Shown here piece by piece: positions 35,855 to 43,574 of a stretch of DNA of 64,000 bases. Both the position numbers and the translations under genes were made by a program. Source of the DNA: Flavobacterium limicola (GTDB lineage Bacteria > Bacteroidota > Bacteroidia > Flavobacteriales > Flavobacteriaceae); NCBI RefSeq assembly GCF_003634755.1, contig NZ_RBXA01000004.1, positions 1 to 64,000 on the forward strand, in the 5' to 3' direction. A model generated the notes under the pieces. The model ran no database searches. It had not been told where the DNA came from and was given only the letters and a program-made list of their open reading frames with translations. Each line of letters starts with the position of its first letter. Positions within the stretch are counted from its first letter, which is position 1.

Positions 35855-36769
35855 TTAATTAAATGTTTGTCTGTACTCCATTGGTGTCAAATTGGTTTTA
35901 CTCTTGAATAGTTTGCTAAAAGACTGAGGATACTCAAAACCTAATTGGTAGGCAATTTCACTTACTGTCAGGCTTGTAGTTGTTAAAACTTCTTTCGCTT
36001 TTTCAATAAGCTTCTCGTGTATATGTTGCTGCGTATTTTGCCCTGTCAAGCTTCGCAACATATCGCTTAAATAGGAAGACGAAACATGGAGTTCATTTGC
36101 TAATTTTTCAACTGTTGGTATTGGCAAATCTGAATCGAGATTAAAATGTTTGTCTAATATGTTTTCAAAATTGGACAACAAATCGTTAGTGGCCATTTTT
36201 CTTGTAATAAATTGCCTGCTATAAAAACGATTGCAATAATTTAAAAGCAGTTCAAGGTTTGAAACAATTACATCTTGGCTAAAATTATCTAATCTTGAAC
36301 TTATTTCCGTTTGAATATTCTGAACGATTGCTTCAATTATTTTATCTTCTTCGTCTGAAAGATGAAGTGCTTCGTTTACTTCGTATGAAAAATATCCATA
36401 GTTTTTAATCGCTTTTCCTAATGGGTATTGCCTTATTAAATCGGGGTGAAATAATAATGACCAACCATCACTGTTTCTATTTTCTTCACTATCTACACTA
36501 ATTATTTGATTTGGCCCAATAAAAGACATTGTCCCATCGTCAAAATCATACTGATTTTTGCCATATTTTAATATCCCTTTAAAACTTCTTTTTAGTGTTA
36601 TGTTGTAAAAATCAAATAGTAATTTTCCATTTTGAGAATGATTAGTATTTGATTTTATAGAATGGTCAATAACTGTAATCAATGGATTCAACGGACTTTT
36701 CAATCCCATCAAAGAATGTAATGCTGCAACTGAATTCAGTTTTTTTATATGTTGCTCTTTGTTTTTCAT
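35855..36769 (-). CDS. AraC-family transcriptional regulator
   Basis: 304 aa. The N-terminal cupin-like part includes YDFDDGTMSFIGPNQ. The C-terminal double helix-turn-helix has VEKLANELHVSSSYLSDMLRS and SEIAYQLGFEYPQSFSKLFKS, ending in PMEYRQTF. It lies just downstream of an aldo/keto reductase gene on the same strand, with a hairpin between, a pairing often seen when the regulator controls the reductase. Confidence 0.92.
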   Translation of the reverse strand: MKNKEQHIKKLNSVAALHSLMGLKSPLNPLITVIDHSIKSNTNHSQNGKLLFDFYNITLKRSFKGILKYGKNQYDFDDGTMSFIGPNQIISVDSEENRNSDGWSLLFHPDLIRQYPLGKAIKNYGYFSYEVNEALHLSDEEDKIIEAIVQNIQTEISSRLDNFSQDVIVSNLELLLNYCNRFYSRQFITRKMATNDLLSNFENILDKHFNLDSDLPIPTVEKLANELHVSSSYLSDMLRSLTGQNTQQHIHEKLIEKAKEVLTTTSLTVSEIAYQLGFEYPQSFSKLFKSKTNLTPMEYRQTFN

Positions 36770-36778
36770 AAGTCAAAT

Positions 36779-36810
36779 AAGTAGGCAGTGGTTTTTACTG
36801 CCTACTTTGT
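36779..36810 (-). terminator. Hairpin between aldo/keto reductase and AraC genes
   Basis: AAGTAGGCAGT and ACTGCCTACTT (36780-36806) pair perfectly around GGTTTTT-type loop sequence. On the minus strand the stem is followed by ATTTG, a weak T run. It may attenuate read-through from the reductase gene into the regulator gene. Confidence 0.55.
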
Positions 36811-36823
36811 TATTTTAGTAAAG

Positions 36824-37861
36824 TTAAGCATTTTGAAAATCAACTCCTGCACTTCTGTCCATTGTCATTATTTCCAAAACATTTCCTGGATATTCAGCAG
36901 GCAATTTGCTTACTTCGTTCAGCTGATTTAATTCCTCTGGCGTAAATACAACAGCAACAGATTTTAAGTTATCCTGAAGTTGATGTATTTTGGTTGCACC
37001 AATAATAATACTGCTTACTACTGGCTGATGTATCAACCAAGCCAACGCTAATTGCGAAACTGACACTTGTTTTTTCTCAGCCATTGGTGTAAGCACATCC
37101 AAAACATCATATGCTCTTTCTTCGTGAAAAGGCGGAAACGGAAAATTATTTAGTCTTCCTTCTTCATTCTGTCCGTTTCTTTTATACTTTCCGGTAAGCA
37201 AACCACCACTTAAAGGACTCCAAACCATCATTCCTACTTTTTGGTCTTCTAGCATAGGTATAATTTCACGTTCTGCATCTCTTACATCCAAAGAGTAATT
37301 TGCTTGTAACGAAGCAAACCTGTCTAGATGATTGTACTGAGAATAAGCCAAGCCTTTCATTAATTGCCAAGCCATAATATTACTTGCGCCAAAATACCTA
37401 ATTTTTCCGCTTCGTACTAAATCATCTAATGTTCTGATAGTTTCTTCAATGGGCGTAAGTGGGTCTGCCGTGTGAATTTGGTACAAGTCAATATAATCTG
37501 TACCAAGCCTTTTTAAACTTCCTTCAACTTGTTGGATAATGTGCTTTTTTGAAAGCCCCAAGTCGTTTTGGCTTTTGCCCATAGTACCTCTCACTTTTGT
37601 TGACAAAACCAAGTCGTCCCTGTTAATTGAAAGGTTTTTGATTGCCTTGCCAATCATAATTTCCGAAAGTCCCTCTGAGTAAATGTTTGCTGTGTCAATA
37701 AAATTAACACCTGCTTCGGTTACAATTTTAATTTGTTCATCCACTGCATTTTGATCAAGGTTACCCATATAGCCGAAAAAACCTTTTCCGCCATAGTTCA
37801 TTGTCCCTAAACAAAGTGTTGAAACTTTCAAACCCGTATTTCCTAAAATTTTGTACTTCAT
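36824..37861 (-). CDS. Aldo/keto reductase
   Basis: 345 aa, an NADPH-dependent (beta/alpha)8 oxidoreductase of unknown aldehyde or ketone substrate. The catalytic tetrad appears in order: Asp and Tyr in FIDTANIYSEG, Lys in LSTKVRGT, and His in YQIHTADP. The C-terminal cofactor region SSIIIGATKIHQLQDNL is present. Start MKYKILGNTGLKVSTLCLG is typical. It lies next to the attC-like site at its 5' side but lacks any sign of being a cassette. Confidence 0.93.
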   Translation of the reverse strand: MKYKILGNTGLKVSTLCLGTMNYGGKGFFGYMGNLDQNAVDEQIKIVTEAGVNFIDTANIYSEGLSEIMIGKAIKNLSINRDDLVLSTKVRGTMGKSQNDLGLSKKHIIQQVEGSLKRLGTDYIDLYQIHTADPLTPIEETIRTLDDLVRSGKIRYFGASNIMAWQLMKGLAYSQYNHLDRFASLQANYSLDVRDAEREIIPMLEDQKVGMMVWSPLSGGLLTGKYKRNGQNEEGRLNNFPFPPFHEERAYDVLDVLTPMAEKKQVSVSQLALAWLIHQPVVSSIIIGATKIHQLQDNLKSVAVVFTPEELNQLNEVSKLPAEYPGNVLEIMTMDRSAGVDFQNA

Positions 37862-37984
37862 CTTTTTATGTATTAGTGAAGTGCAAAGGTTAGAACTTTA
37901 TCATATTTGAATGTGTCCAAAATGCAGTTGTTTGTGTTCAAAATGAGGTTTGATTTTTTTTTATTTGCTCACTTTTGTGGGCAC

Positions 37985-38100
37985 AGTTTGCAAAACTGCG
38001 TTAACGATTTTGGTATATCAGCGCGGTCTGGGAAACTTGATGCGAAACGATAATTCCAGTAAACTTCAGCTAGCTCAAAATGGCTGTTATGGGTTGTCAT
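37985..38100 (-). repeat. attC-like recombination site, second copy (probably partial)
   Basis: On the plus strand the block 38037-38088 matches 38752-38803 at 49 of 52 positions (TTGATGCGAAACG ... CAGCTAGCTCAAAATG). The other arm of this copy differs: 37985-38000 carries a different inverted motif (GCAGTTTTGCAAACTG on the minus strand). The site lies 36 nt past the stop of the 38137-38664 gene, as attC sites do in cassettes. Confidence is limited because the outer arm is not conserved. Confidence 0.5.
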
Positions 38101-38136
38101 TTCTTTTCCACTTTGCATTTATTCATATAATTTCGT

Positions 38137-38664
38137 CTAAATAAAAAAATCAGTGCGTTCTTTTCTGATTTCTTTTGACACATTTTCAATCAATTCAGCA
38201 CAATCCAAAACAAATTTGTCATTAACTTCAATTAAAGTCGAGACTTCTGAAACATCACCTTCATCAAAGAAATTTTCTCCAATTAATTTTATTTTGAAAG
38301 GTAATGTAGTTGATTTGGCAACTAAAACATTATAACTTTTTCCCTTTCCGTGCTTCAATACGTTAATAGCGCAAGTAAATTCTTCGAAACTATTTTTGAG
38401 GTTAATATTACCCGTTTGAACAAGTATTTTTTTTGCTTCTTCAAAACTATTTCTACACGATAAACCTTCTTGTAGCATTGATTCAAATAATGAAAACATT
38501 CCAACAGCAATAATTGCTTTTTGTAATTGAATCATTTGAAGATTCTTGACGGCAATTGTTGAACCTCCTGTTTGTAGCTCTTCTATAACTTTAGCACGAG
38601 TCTCTGCTAATACGTTTAAAGTAAATGCTGTGCTTCTGTATATTAAGTCGTCAAATAAGTGCAT
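38137..38664 (-). CDS. HEPN-like hypothetical protein in a cassette-like position
   Basis: 175 aa, mostly alpha-helical, no signal peptide. The segment INVLKHGKGKSYNVLV contains a K-H-G motif placed as in HEPN-like domains, and the C-terminus GDVSEVSTLIEVNDKFVLDC is distinctive. I have an impression of near relatives in distant phyla, which would suggest horizontal transfer, but cannot confirm it. The gene is tightly framed by two related inverted repeats (20 nt before its start and 36 nt after its stop). A toxin or defence role is possible, not shown. Confidence 0.6.
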   Translation of the reverse strand: MHLFDDLIYRSTAFTLNVLAETRAKVIEELQTGGSTIAVKNLQMIQLQKAIIAVGMFSLFESMLQEGLSCRNSFEEAKKILVQTGNINLKNSFEEFTCAINVLKHGKGKSYNVLVAKSTTLPFKIKLIGENFFDEGDVSEVSTLIEVNDKFVLDCAELIENVSKEIRKERTDFFI

Positions 38665-38683
38665 ATTTTTTGTTTATAATAAC

Positions 38684-38806
38684 CCATAACGTTATGTCAC
38701 TTTGAGATGGCTGGAAGTTCGTAACCGCTCAATTTTCGGCTTAATGAAAGTTTGATGCGAAACGATAATTCCACTAAACTCCAGCTAGCTCAAAATGCCT
38801 GTTGGC
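38684..38806 (-). repeat. attC-like recombination site, first copy
   Basis: A 123-nt imperfect palindrome. Inner arms near 38698-38715 (ACTTTGAGATGGCTGGA) and 38780-38798 (TCCAGCTAGCTCAAAATG) are inverted relative to each other, and the outer ends carry GTTATG and GTTGGC core-like sequences (ATAACGTTATG at one end, TGTTGGC at the other). This is the layout of an integron attC site: length, two arm pairs and gene-tight placement, 14 nt after one stop and 20 nt before the next start on the minus strand. Confidence 0.6.
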
Positions 38807-38820
38807 AAATCGGTTTTTTA

Positions 38821-39759
38821 TTATTTGATTTTGTTTTTTTCGTATTTTTTTAATGGAGAGTCGGTTTTGTATAATACTTTTCCAGAAGGCACGACTTTAC
38901 TTGAGCCTTCAAGATGGGTTTCTTGGTCGTCAAAAAAAATATGAGCTCCAAATGCTTTCAAAACTTTGTCTTTTGATAATCCACCCAAAAAATATGCTTC
39001 ATCGACATAAACACCCCAATGACGAAGCGTCTTAATTACTCTCATATGACTTGGAGCATTTCTAGCTGTTACAATTGCAATTCTTAGTGGTGTTAATTCT
39101 ATTGTTGTTGGTAAAAATTCTTGAATTTTAGATAATTTTCTTAACAATTCGGCAAATGGTCCATCGCTTAACGGAATATCTTCATTTTCGGTTTCGTGTT
39201 GATGGAAAGCTTCAATACCTTTTTCTTTATAAATCTGTTCGGATTCTTCTGAGAAAACAACAGCATCGGCATCAAACGCAAATTTCACTCTGTCAATCTC
39301 GGGAAGATAATCTGTAGGCGGTGCGTAAATTAATGCTGTGGCACAATTTGAAGTGTCACTTATCTTCTGTACTTCAACTTCGTCTTTTGATAAAAATAAA
39401 TCAATATCAAAAGCATCAATAAATGGAGAAAGTGGTTCGCCTCCCGAAAATGCCCATCTAGTAATAGGAAGATTAAAGTGTTTCATTGATTTTAAAACTC
39501 GGACTCCTGTTTCTGGGCTATTTCTAGACATTACGACAACTTCAATAATTTGTTTAGAGGCAATTTCGTTTAACTTTAATAGACTTTTAATTAAAGGAAA
39601 AGCTGTTCCTTCTGATAATAATTCATTTTCGTGGTCTAATTGATATTTTCTAAATCCTTCTATATTTTCATTTTTAAAAATTTCATTTTCTACTTCTAAA
39701 TTGAAAAGAGCTCTAGAAGAAACTCCAACTACTAATATTTTTGAAAAGTCTAATGCCAT
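38821..39759 (-). CDS. Cytosolic 5'-nucleotidase family protein (cN-I type)
   Basis: 312 aa, resembling the 5-nucleotidase family PF06189, which removes the 5'-phosphate of nucleoside monophosphates. The motif order fits: KILVVGVSSRALF with the N-terminal acidic region, VVMSRNSPETGVRVL, FAFDADAVVFSEESE (the DxD pair), and AYFLGGLSKDKVLKAF then FFDDQETHL. No signal peptide. The gene ends 14 nt before an attC-like site and is preceded by an inverted repeat, so it may itself be a mobile cassette. Catalytic residues not verified. Confidence 0.78.
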   Translation of the reverse strand: MALDFSKILVVGVSSRALFNLEVENEIFKNENIEGFRKYQLDHENELLSEGTAFPLIKSLLKLNEIASKQIIEVVVMSRNSPETGVRVLKSMKHFNLPITRWAFSGGEPLSPFIDAFDIDLFLSKDEVEVQKISDTSNCATALIYAPPTDYLPEIDRVKFAFDADAVVFSEESEQIYKEKGIEAFHQHETENEDIPLSDGPFAELLRKLSKIQEFLPTTIELTPLRIAIVTARNAPSHMRVIKTLRHWGVYVDEAYFLGGLSKDKVLKAFGAHIFFDDQETHLEGSSKVVPSGKVLYKTDSPLKKYEKNKIK

Positions 39760-39823
39760 ATTTTCTTGTGATTTCTAATGAGGTTTTTCGGTTTTTCCAA
39801 ACTGTTTTCCAACTTGTATATAG

Positions 39824-39883
39824 GCGAAACAAACCTTCTTGTATACACCTTAATATGGGTAGATTTGCGAAGGTTTGTTTCGC
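39824..39883 (-). repeat. Perfect 15-bp inverted repeat upstream of the nucleotidase gene
   Basis: GCGAAACAAACCTTC (39824-39838) and GAAGGTTTGTTTCGC (39869-39883) are exact reverse complements with a 30-nt spacer. On the minus strand this lies about 65 nt before the nucleotidase start and is followed by TATATACAAGTTGG. It may be a diverged attC-like site of a different stem sequence, or a regulatory hairpin. Confidence 0.5.
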
Positions 39884-40005
39884 TTTATTTATTTTCAAAT
39901 ATATTAAAATTTTCTTACAAATCATTAAAAGGACTTTTTATTAGCTAGATGTTTGTTTGAATAGTAATGGGAAGATTTTAGTTGTTATTACGACTTTTTA
40001 TGCGT

Positions 40006-40072
40006 GAGGGATAAAAGTGGAAATCCTTTTATAAAGCGCAGCGAAATAAAAGATTATAACGAATAGCCCGAC
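40006..40072. repeat. Dispersed palindromic repeat, copy C
   Basis: The flanks gagggataaaagtggaaatcc and aagattataacgaatagcccgac surround a short variable stem. They match copy A at 1-73 in the same orientation and copy B at 13436-13516 inverted. It lies in the 530-nt gap between the cassette-like genes and tgt. Confidence 0.6.
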
Positions 40073-40290
40073 CTTTTTAGGGCACGCCCAAAACCATTTA
40101 CTAAACGATACGTATATTTTTGAATGCTATAATTGTCTCATTTTTCTCTTAAAAAGCAGGTATATTTTAGTTGTTATCCTGATAGCTTTCGGGACACTTT
40201 TATACTTTAGAAAGTGAAAAACATTTTTTTGATGTAGATTTCAAATTAACCTATCTTTGCCAGCCGAACAATCGGGTGAAATACGTTACT
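40073..40290. promoter_or_regulatory. tgt upstream region with promoter
   Basis: TTG at 40229-40231 and TATCTTTG at 40252-40259, 20 nt apart, match the Bacteroidota promoter. The -7 box ends 31 nt before the ATG at 40291. The rest of the gap from 39884 carries repeat C and no gene. Confidence 0.7.
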
Positions 40291-41421
40291 ATGAAGTTTG
40301 ATTTATTAAAAAAAGATCCGCAGTCGAAAGCCAGAGCGGGAAGTATTACTACTGATCACGGGGTGATTGAAACTCCAATTTTTATGCCTGTGGGTACCGT
40401 AGCTTCGGTAAAAGGAGTGCATCAACGGGAACTGAAAGAAGACATTAACCCGGATATTATTCTGGGAAATACTTACCACTTATACTTGCGACCACAAACG
40501 GAAATCCTGGAGAAAGCCGGTGGTTTGCATAAATTCATGAACTGGGACCGTAATATTTTGACGGATTCTGGTGGGTACCAAGTGTATTCCCTTTCGGCCA
40601 ACAGAAAAATCAAGGAAGAAGGAGTGAAATTCAAATCGCATATTGATGGTTCGTACCACTTTTTTACGCCAGAGAATGTGATGGAAATTCAACGTACCAT
40701 TGGTGCTGATATTATCATGGCTTTTGATGAGTGTACGCCGTATCCTTGTGATTACAACTACGCAAAACGCTCCATGAAAATGACGCATCGTTGGTTAGAC
40801 CGTTGTATCAATCATTTAGATACGCAACCTGTAAAATACGGTTACGATCAAGCTTTTTTCCCAATTGTTCAGGGAAGTTGTTATAAGGATTTGCGTCAGC
40901 AATCAGCGGAATATATTGCAAATTCAAATCAAGTAGGAAACGCCATTGGAGGACTTTCAGTAGGGGAACCTGCGGAGGAAATGTACGCGATGACCGAAGT
41001 GGTTTGCGAAATTTTACCGGAAGACAAACCGCGTTACTTGATGGGCGTGGGAACTCCGATAAATATTTTGGAAAATATTGCCCTTGGAATCGACATGTTT
41101 GACTGTGTTATGCCAACGCGTAACGCCAGAAACGGAATGTTGTTTACCGCAAATGGTACTATCAATATCAAAAATAAAAAGTGGGAAGCTGATTTTTCTC
41201 CAATTGACGAAATGGCAATCACTTACGTGGATACAGAATACACGAAAGCGTATTTGCGCCACCTTTTTGCTGCCAATGAATACTTGGGAAAACAAATTGC
41301 CACGATACACAATCTTGGTTTTTATATGTGGTTGGTTCGTGAAGCCAGAAAACATATCTTAGCGGGCGATTTCAGACCTTGGAAAGAAATGATGGTGAAA
41401 AATATGAGCCAACGTTTGTAA
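40291..41421 (+). CDS. tgt: tRNA-guanine transglycosylase
   Basis: Exchanges G34 of tRNAs with GUN anticodons for the queuosine precursor. 376 aa from the ATG opening MKFDLLKKDP; a GTG at 40276 would add five residues. Core motifs are present: DSGGYQVYSLS, FDECTPYP, GGLSVGEPAEEM, and MFDCVMPTRNARNG with the catalytic Asp. The C-terminal zinc site is not canonical: where the family has CxCxxC, this protein reads MAITYVDTEYT without any Cys, although the HNLGFY histidine remains. It opens a group with lptF/G and an EamA transporter. Confidence 0.96.
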   Translation: MKFDLLKKDPQSKARAGSITTDHGVIETPIFMPVGTVASVKGVHQRELKEDINPDIILGNTYHLYLRPQTEILEKAGGLHKFMNWDRNILTDSGGYQVYSLSANRKIKEEGVKFKSHIDGSYHFFTPENVMEIQRTIGADIIMAFDECTPYPCDYNYAKRSMKMTHRWLDRCINHLDTQPVKYGYDQAFFPIVQGSCYKDLRQQSAEYIANSNQVGNAIGGLSVGEPAEEMYAMTEVVCEILPEDKPRYLMGVGTPINILENIALGIDMFDCVMPTRNARNGMLFTANGTINIKNKKWEADFSPIDEMAITYVDTEYTKAYLRHLFAANEYLGKQIATIHNLGFYMWLVREARKHILAGDFRPWKEMMVKNMSQRL

Positions 41422-41434
41422 AAAAAATGTTTAA

Positions 41435-41485
41435 GGTTTAAAGTTTAACGTTCCAGCGCTGACTTTAAACCTTAAACTTTAAACC
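41435..41485. repeat. Inverted repeat between tgt and the lptF/G gene
   Basis: GGTTTAAAGTTTAA (41435-41448) and TTAAACTTTAAACC (41472-41485) are perfect complements around CGTTCCAGCGCTGACTTTAAACC-like spacer sequence. The hairpin lies between two co-directional genes and lacks a T-tract. Similar AT-rich palindromes occur near 2843 and inside the riboswitch insertion near 56955-57032. Confidence 0.5.
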
Positions 41486-41496
41486 TAAACAAAAAC

Positions 41497-42585
41497 ATGC
41501 TAACAATAATAGACAAATACATCCTAAAAAGATATTTAGCCACATTTGCGGTGATGCTATTATTGTTTATCCCCATAGGAATCGTTGTGGATGTATCTGA
41601 GAAGATCAATAAAATGCTGGAAAATAAAGTTCCTTTTATGGAAATAGCACTTTATTATTACAACTTTACGGTTTATTTTGCGAATTCTCTTTTCCCGATA
41701 TTTTTGTTTTTATCGGTGATTTGGTTCACGTCAAAACTGGCGAATGATACGGAGATTATTGCTATTTTAAGTTCGGGAATTTCATTTACACGATTTTTAA
41801 GACCCTACATTATTGGCGCTTCCATCGTTTCAGTTTTTGTATTGTTAATGGGTTTCTTTGTCGTTCCGGCGGCTAGTGAGGGTTTTAATAATTTCAGGTA
41901 CACGTACTTGAAAGGAGGCGGAAAGGAAGCCATGCTCGGTGATAATACGGATGTGTACCGCCAGATTAATGACAATGAGTTTATTTATGTAAACAGTTTT
42001 AATGCTGAATCTAAAACGGCTTTTAGTTTCTCCTTAGAGAAATTTAAAAACGAGAAATTAGTCCATAAAATAACGGCCAGCAGAATCAAATGGAATAAAG
42101 AGGACAGCACCTACACGATGTATGATTACACAAAAAGAACGGTAGGTGAACTGAATGATAAAATTGAAAAGCTGCCGGAAAAAAAGGCTGTTTTTACTTT
42201 TGATTTAGAGGATTTAACCCCAGTAGTATATATTGCGGAAACGTTGAGCTTAGGAAAATTAAATGCTTTTATCGAAAAAGAAAGAGAAAGAGGTTCCTCT
42301 AATATCAACGTGTATTTAGTGGTGTTATATAAAAAATATAGTGTACCGGTATCTGCATTTATTCTTACCATTATTGCCGTAGCCGTTTCTTCGATGAAGC
42401 GAAGAGGTGGAATGGGAACGAATCTAGCCATTGGAATTGCACTTGCTTTTGCCTTTGTGTTTTTTGATAAAATCTTTGGAGTATTAGCCGAAAAATCCAG
42501 TATTCCTCCCATGTTAGCGGTTTGGTTGCCCAATATTGCTTTTGGAATTTTAGCCATTTATTTACTACGAAATGCAAAACGATAA
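41497..42585 (+). CDS. LptF/LptG-family permease
   Basis: 362 aa of the YjgP/YjgQ family, the membrane subunit of the lipopolysaccharide transport ABC complex LptB2FG that lifts LPS from the inner membrane. N-terminal helices include LTIIDKYILKRYLATFAVMLLL; a periplasmic beta-rich domain (about 130-260) and C-terminal helices (ISTIIAVAVSSMKRRGG-like coupling region) follow. In Bacteroidota this gene usually follows tgt, as here. Whether it is LptF or LptG cannot be decided. It overlaps the next gene by 14 nt. Confidence 0.9.
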   Translation: MLTIIDKYILKRYLATFAVMLLLFIPIGIVVDVSEKINKMLENKVPFMEIALYYYNFTVYFANSLFPIFLFLSVIWFTSKLANDTEIIAILSSGISFTRFLRPYIIGASIVSVFVLLMGFFVVPAASEGFNNFRYTYLKGGGKEAMLGDNTDVYRQINDNEFIYVNSFNAESKTAFSFSLEKFKNEKLVHKITASRIKWNKEDSTYTMYDYTKRTVGELNDKIEKLPEKKAVFTFDLEDLTPVVYIAETLSLGKLNAFIEKERERGSSNINVYLVVLYKKYSVPVSAFILTIIAVAVSSMKRRGGMGTNLAIGIALAFAFVFFDKIFGVLAEKSSIPPMLAVWLPNIAFGILAIYLLRNAKR

Positions 42586-43459
42586 TTTAAAAAGTTATTT
42601 AAACCTCCATTTGATTGTTTTTATTTGGGGTTTTACCGCCATTTTAGGCGCTTTAATCACCATAACAGCAGATGCTTTGGTTTGGTATCGCATGTTTTTT
42701 GCAGCTGTTTTTTTAGCGCTGTTTTTGGTTTTTCAGAAAAAATCGTTTCGAATTCCCTTAAAATCGTTCCTCAAATTGATTTTTGTAGGACTGCTTATTG
42801 CCTTACACTGGATCTTTTTTTTCAAAGCCATCCATGTATCAAATGTATCCATCACACTTTCCATTTTCTCGTTAGGTGCTTTTTTCGCATCGTTGTTAGA
42901 ACCACTTTTTTACGGTCGGAAGGTACTGTGGTACGAAGTCTTTTTTGGACTCATCATCATCGCAGGATTGGCACTGATTATGAAGGTCGAAATCAACTAT
43001 CTCGAAGGAATGCTGTACGCTTTGGCATCCATCATATTAGGTGTTTTGTTTACGTTGATGAACGGAAAACTGATTGCAGATCACGATCCTTCAGTTATCT
43101 CGTTTTATGAATTCTTGGCAGGTGTTATATTTATCACCATTTACTTTTTATTTCAAGGAAAATTTACATTGGACTTTTTCGTATTGACCGCTAACAATTG
43201 GATTTTGATCCTGATTTTAGCCTCGGTTTGTACCGCGTATGCTTTTACGGCATCGGTGAAAGTGATGCAAAAACTAACGCCGTATACGGTAATGCTGACT
43301 ACCAACTTAGAACCAGTTTACGGAATTATTTTGGCGTATTTCATCCTTGGCGGAAAAGAGAAAATGAGTTTTGAATTTTATATTGGTGCACTGATAATAG
43401 TAATCACAGTAATCCTAAATGGTGCGATTAAACACTACCAAAAGGGCAAAACAGTTTAA
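42572..43459 (+). CDS. EamA/DMT-family transporter
   Basis: 295 aa with ten predicted membrane helices arranged as two EamA repeats (helices 1-5 and 6-10); the repeats begin near LNLHLIVFIWGFTAILG and GMLYALASIILGVLF. This drug/metabolite transporter superfamily exports or imports small metabolites, and the substrate is not decidable. It starts inside the end of the lptF/G gene, 14 nt overlapping, so translational coupling is likely. Confidence 0.9.
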   Translation: MQNDNLKSYLNLHLIVFIWGFTAILGALITITADALVWYRMFFAAVFLALFLVFQKKSFRIPLKSFLKLIFVGLLIALHWIFFFKAIHVSNVSITLSIFSLGAFFASLLEPLFYGRKVLWYEVFFGLIIIAGLALIMKVEINYLEGMLYALASIILGVLFTLMNGKLIADHDPSVISFYEFLAGVIFITIYFLFQGKFTLDFFVLTANNWILILILASVCTAYAFTASVKVMQKLTPYTVMLTTNLEPVYGIILAYFILGGKEKMSFEFYIGALIIVITVILNGAIKHYQKGKTV

Positions 43460-43513
43460 GAATTTCCCGCTTTATTGAAGCAAACTTTTACACATAAATA
43501 GAATATTTACCTT

Positions 43514-43549
43514 TTCGAACGATTTAAAATTTTATATTTGCCGTTCGAA
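43514..43549 (+). promoter_or_regulatory. accA promoter region with a flanking palindrome
   Basis: The -7 box TATATTTG is at 43533-43540, 34 nt before the accA ATG. The 8-bp sequence TTCGAACG (43514-43521) and its inverse CGTTCGAA (43542-43549) flank it. A regulator bound there would cover the promoter. No recognisable TTG -33 box was seen. Confidence 0.55.
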
Positions 43550-43574
43550 ATAAAAACAAAAACGCAAAAATCCT

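Noticed and set aside
36824-37861. Aldo/keto reductase as an integron cassette
   Set aside because: The next gene follows without an attC-like site at its 3' end, and the hairpin at 36779-36810 is unlike the sites upstream.
37950-38144. 64-codon frame on the plus strand
   Set aside because: It lies within the attC-like repeat and has no recognisable product; it is a by-product of the repeat sequence.
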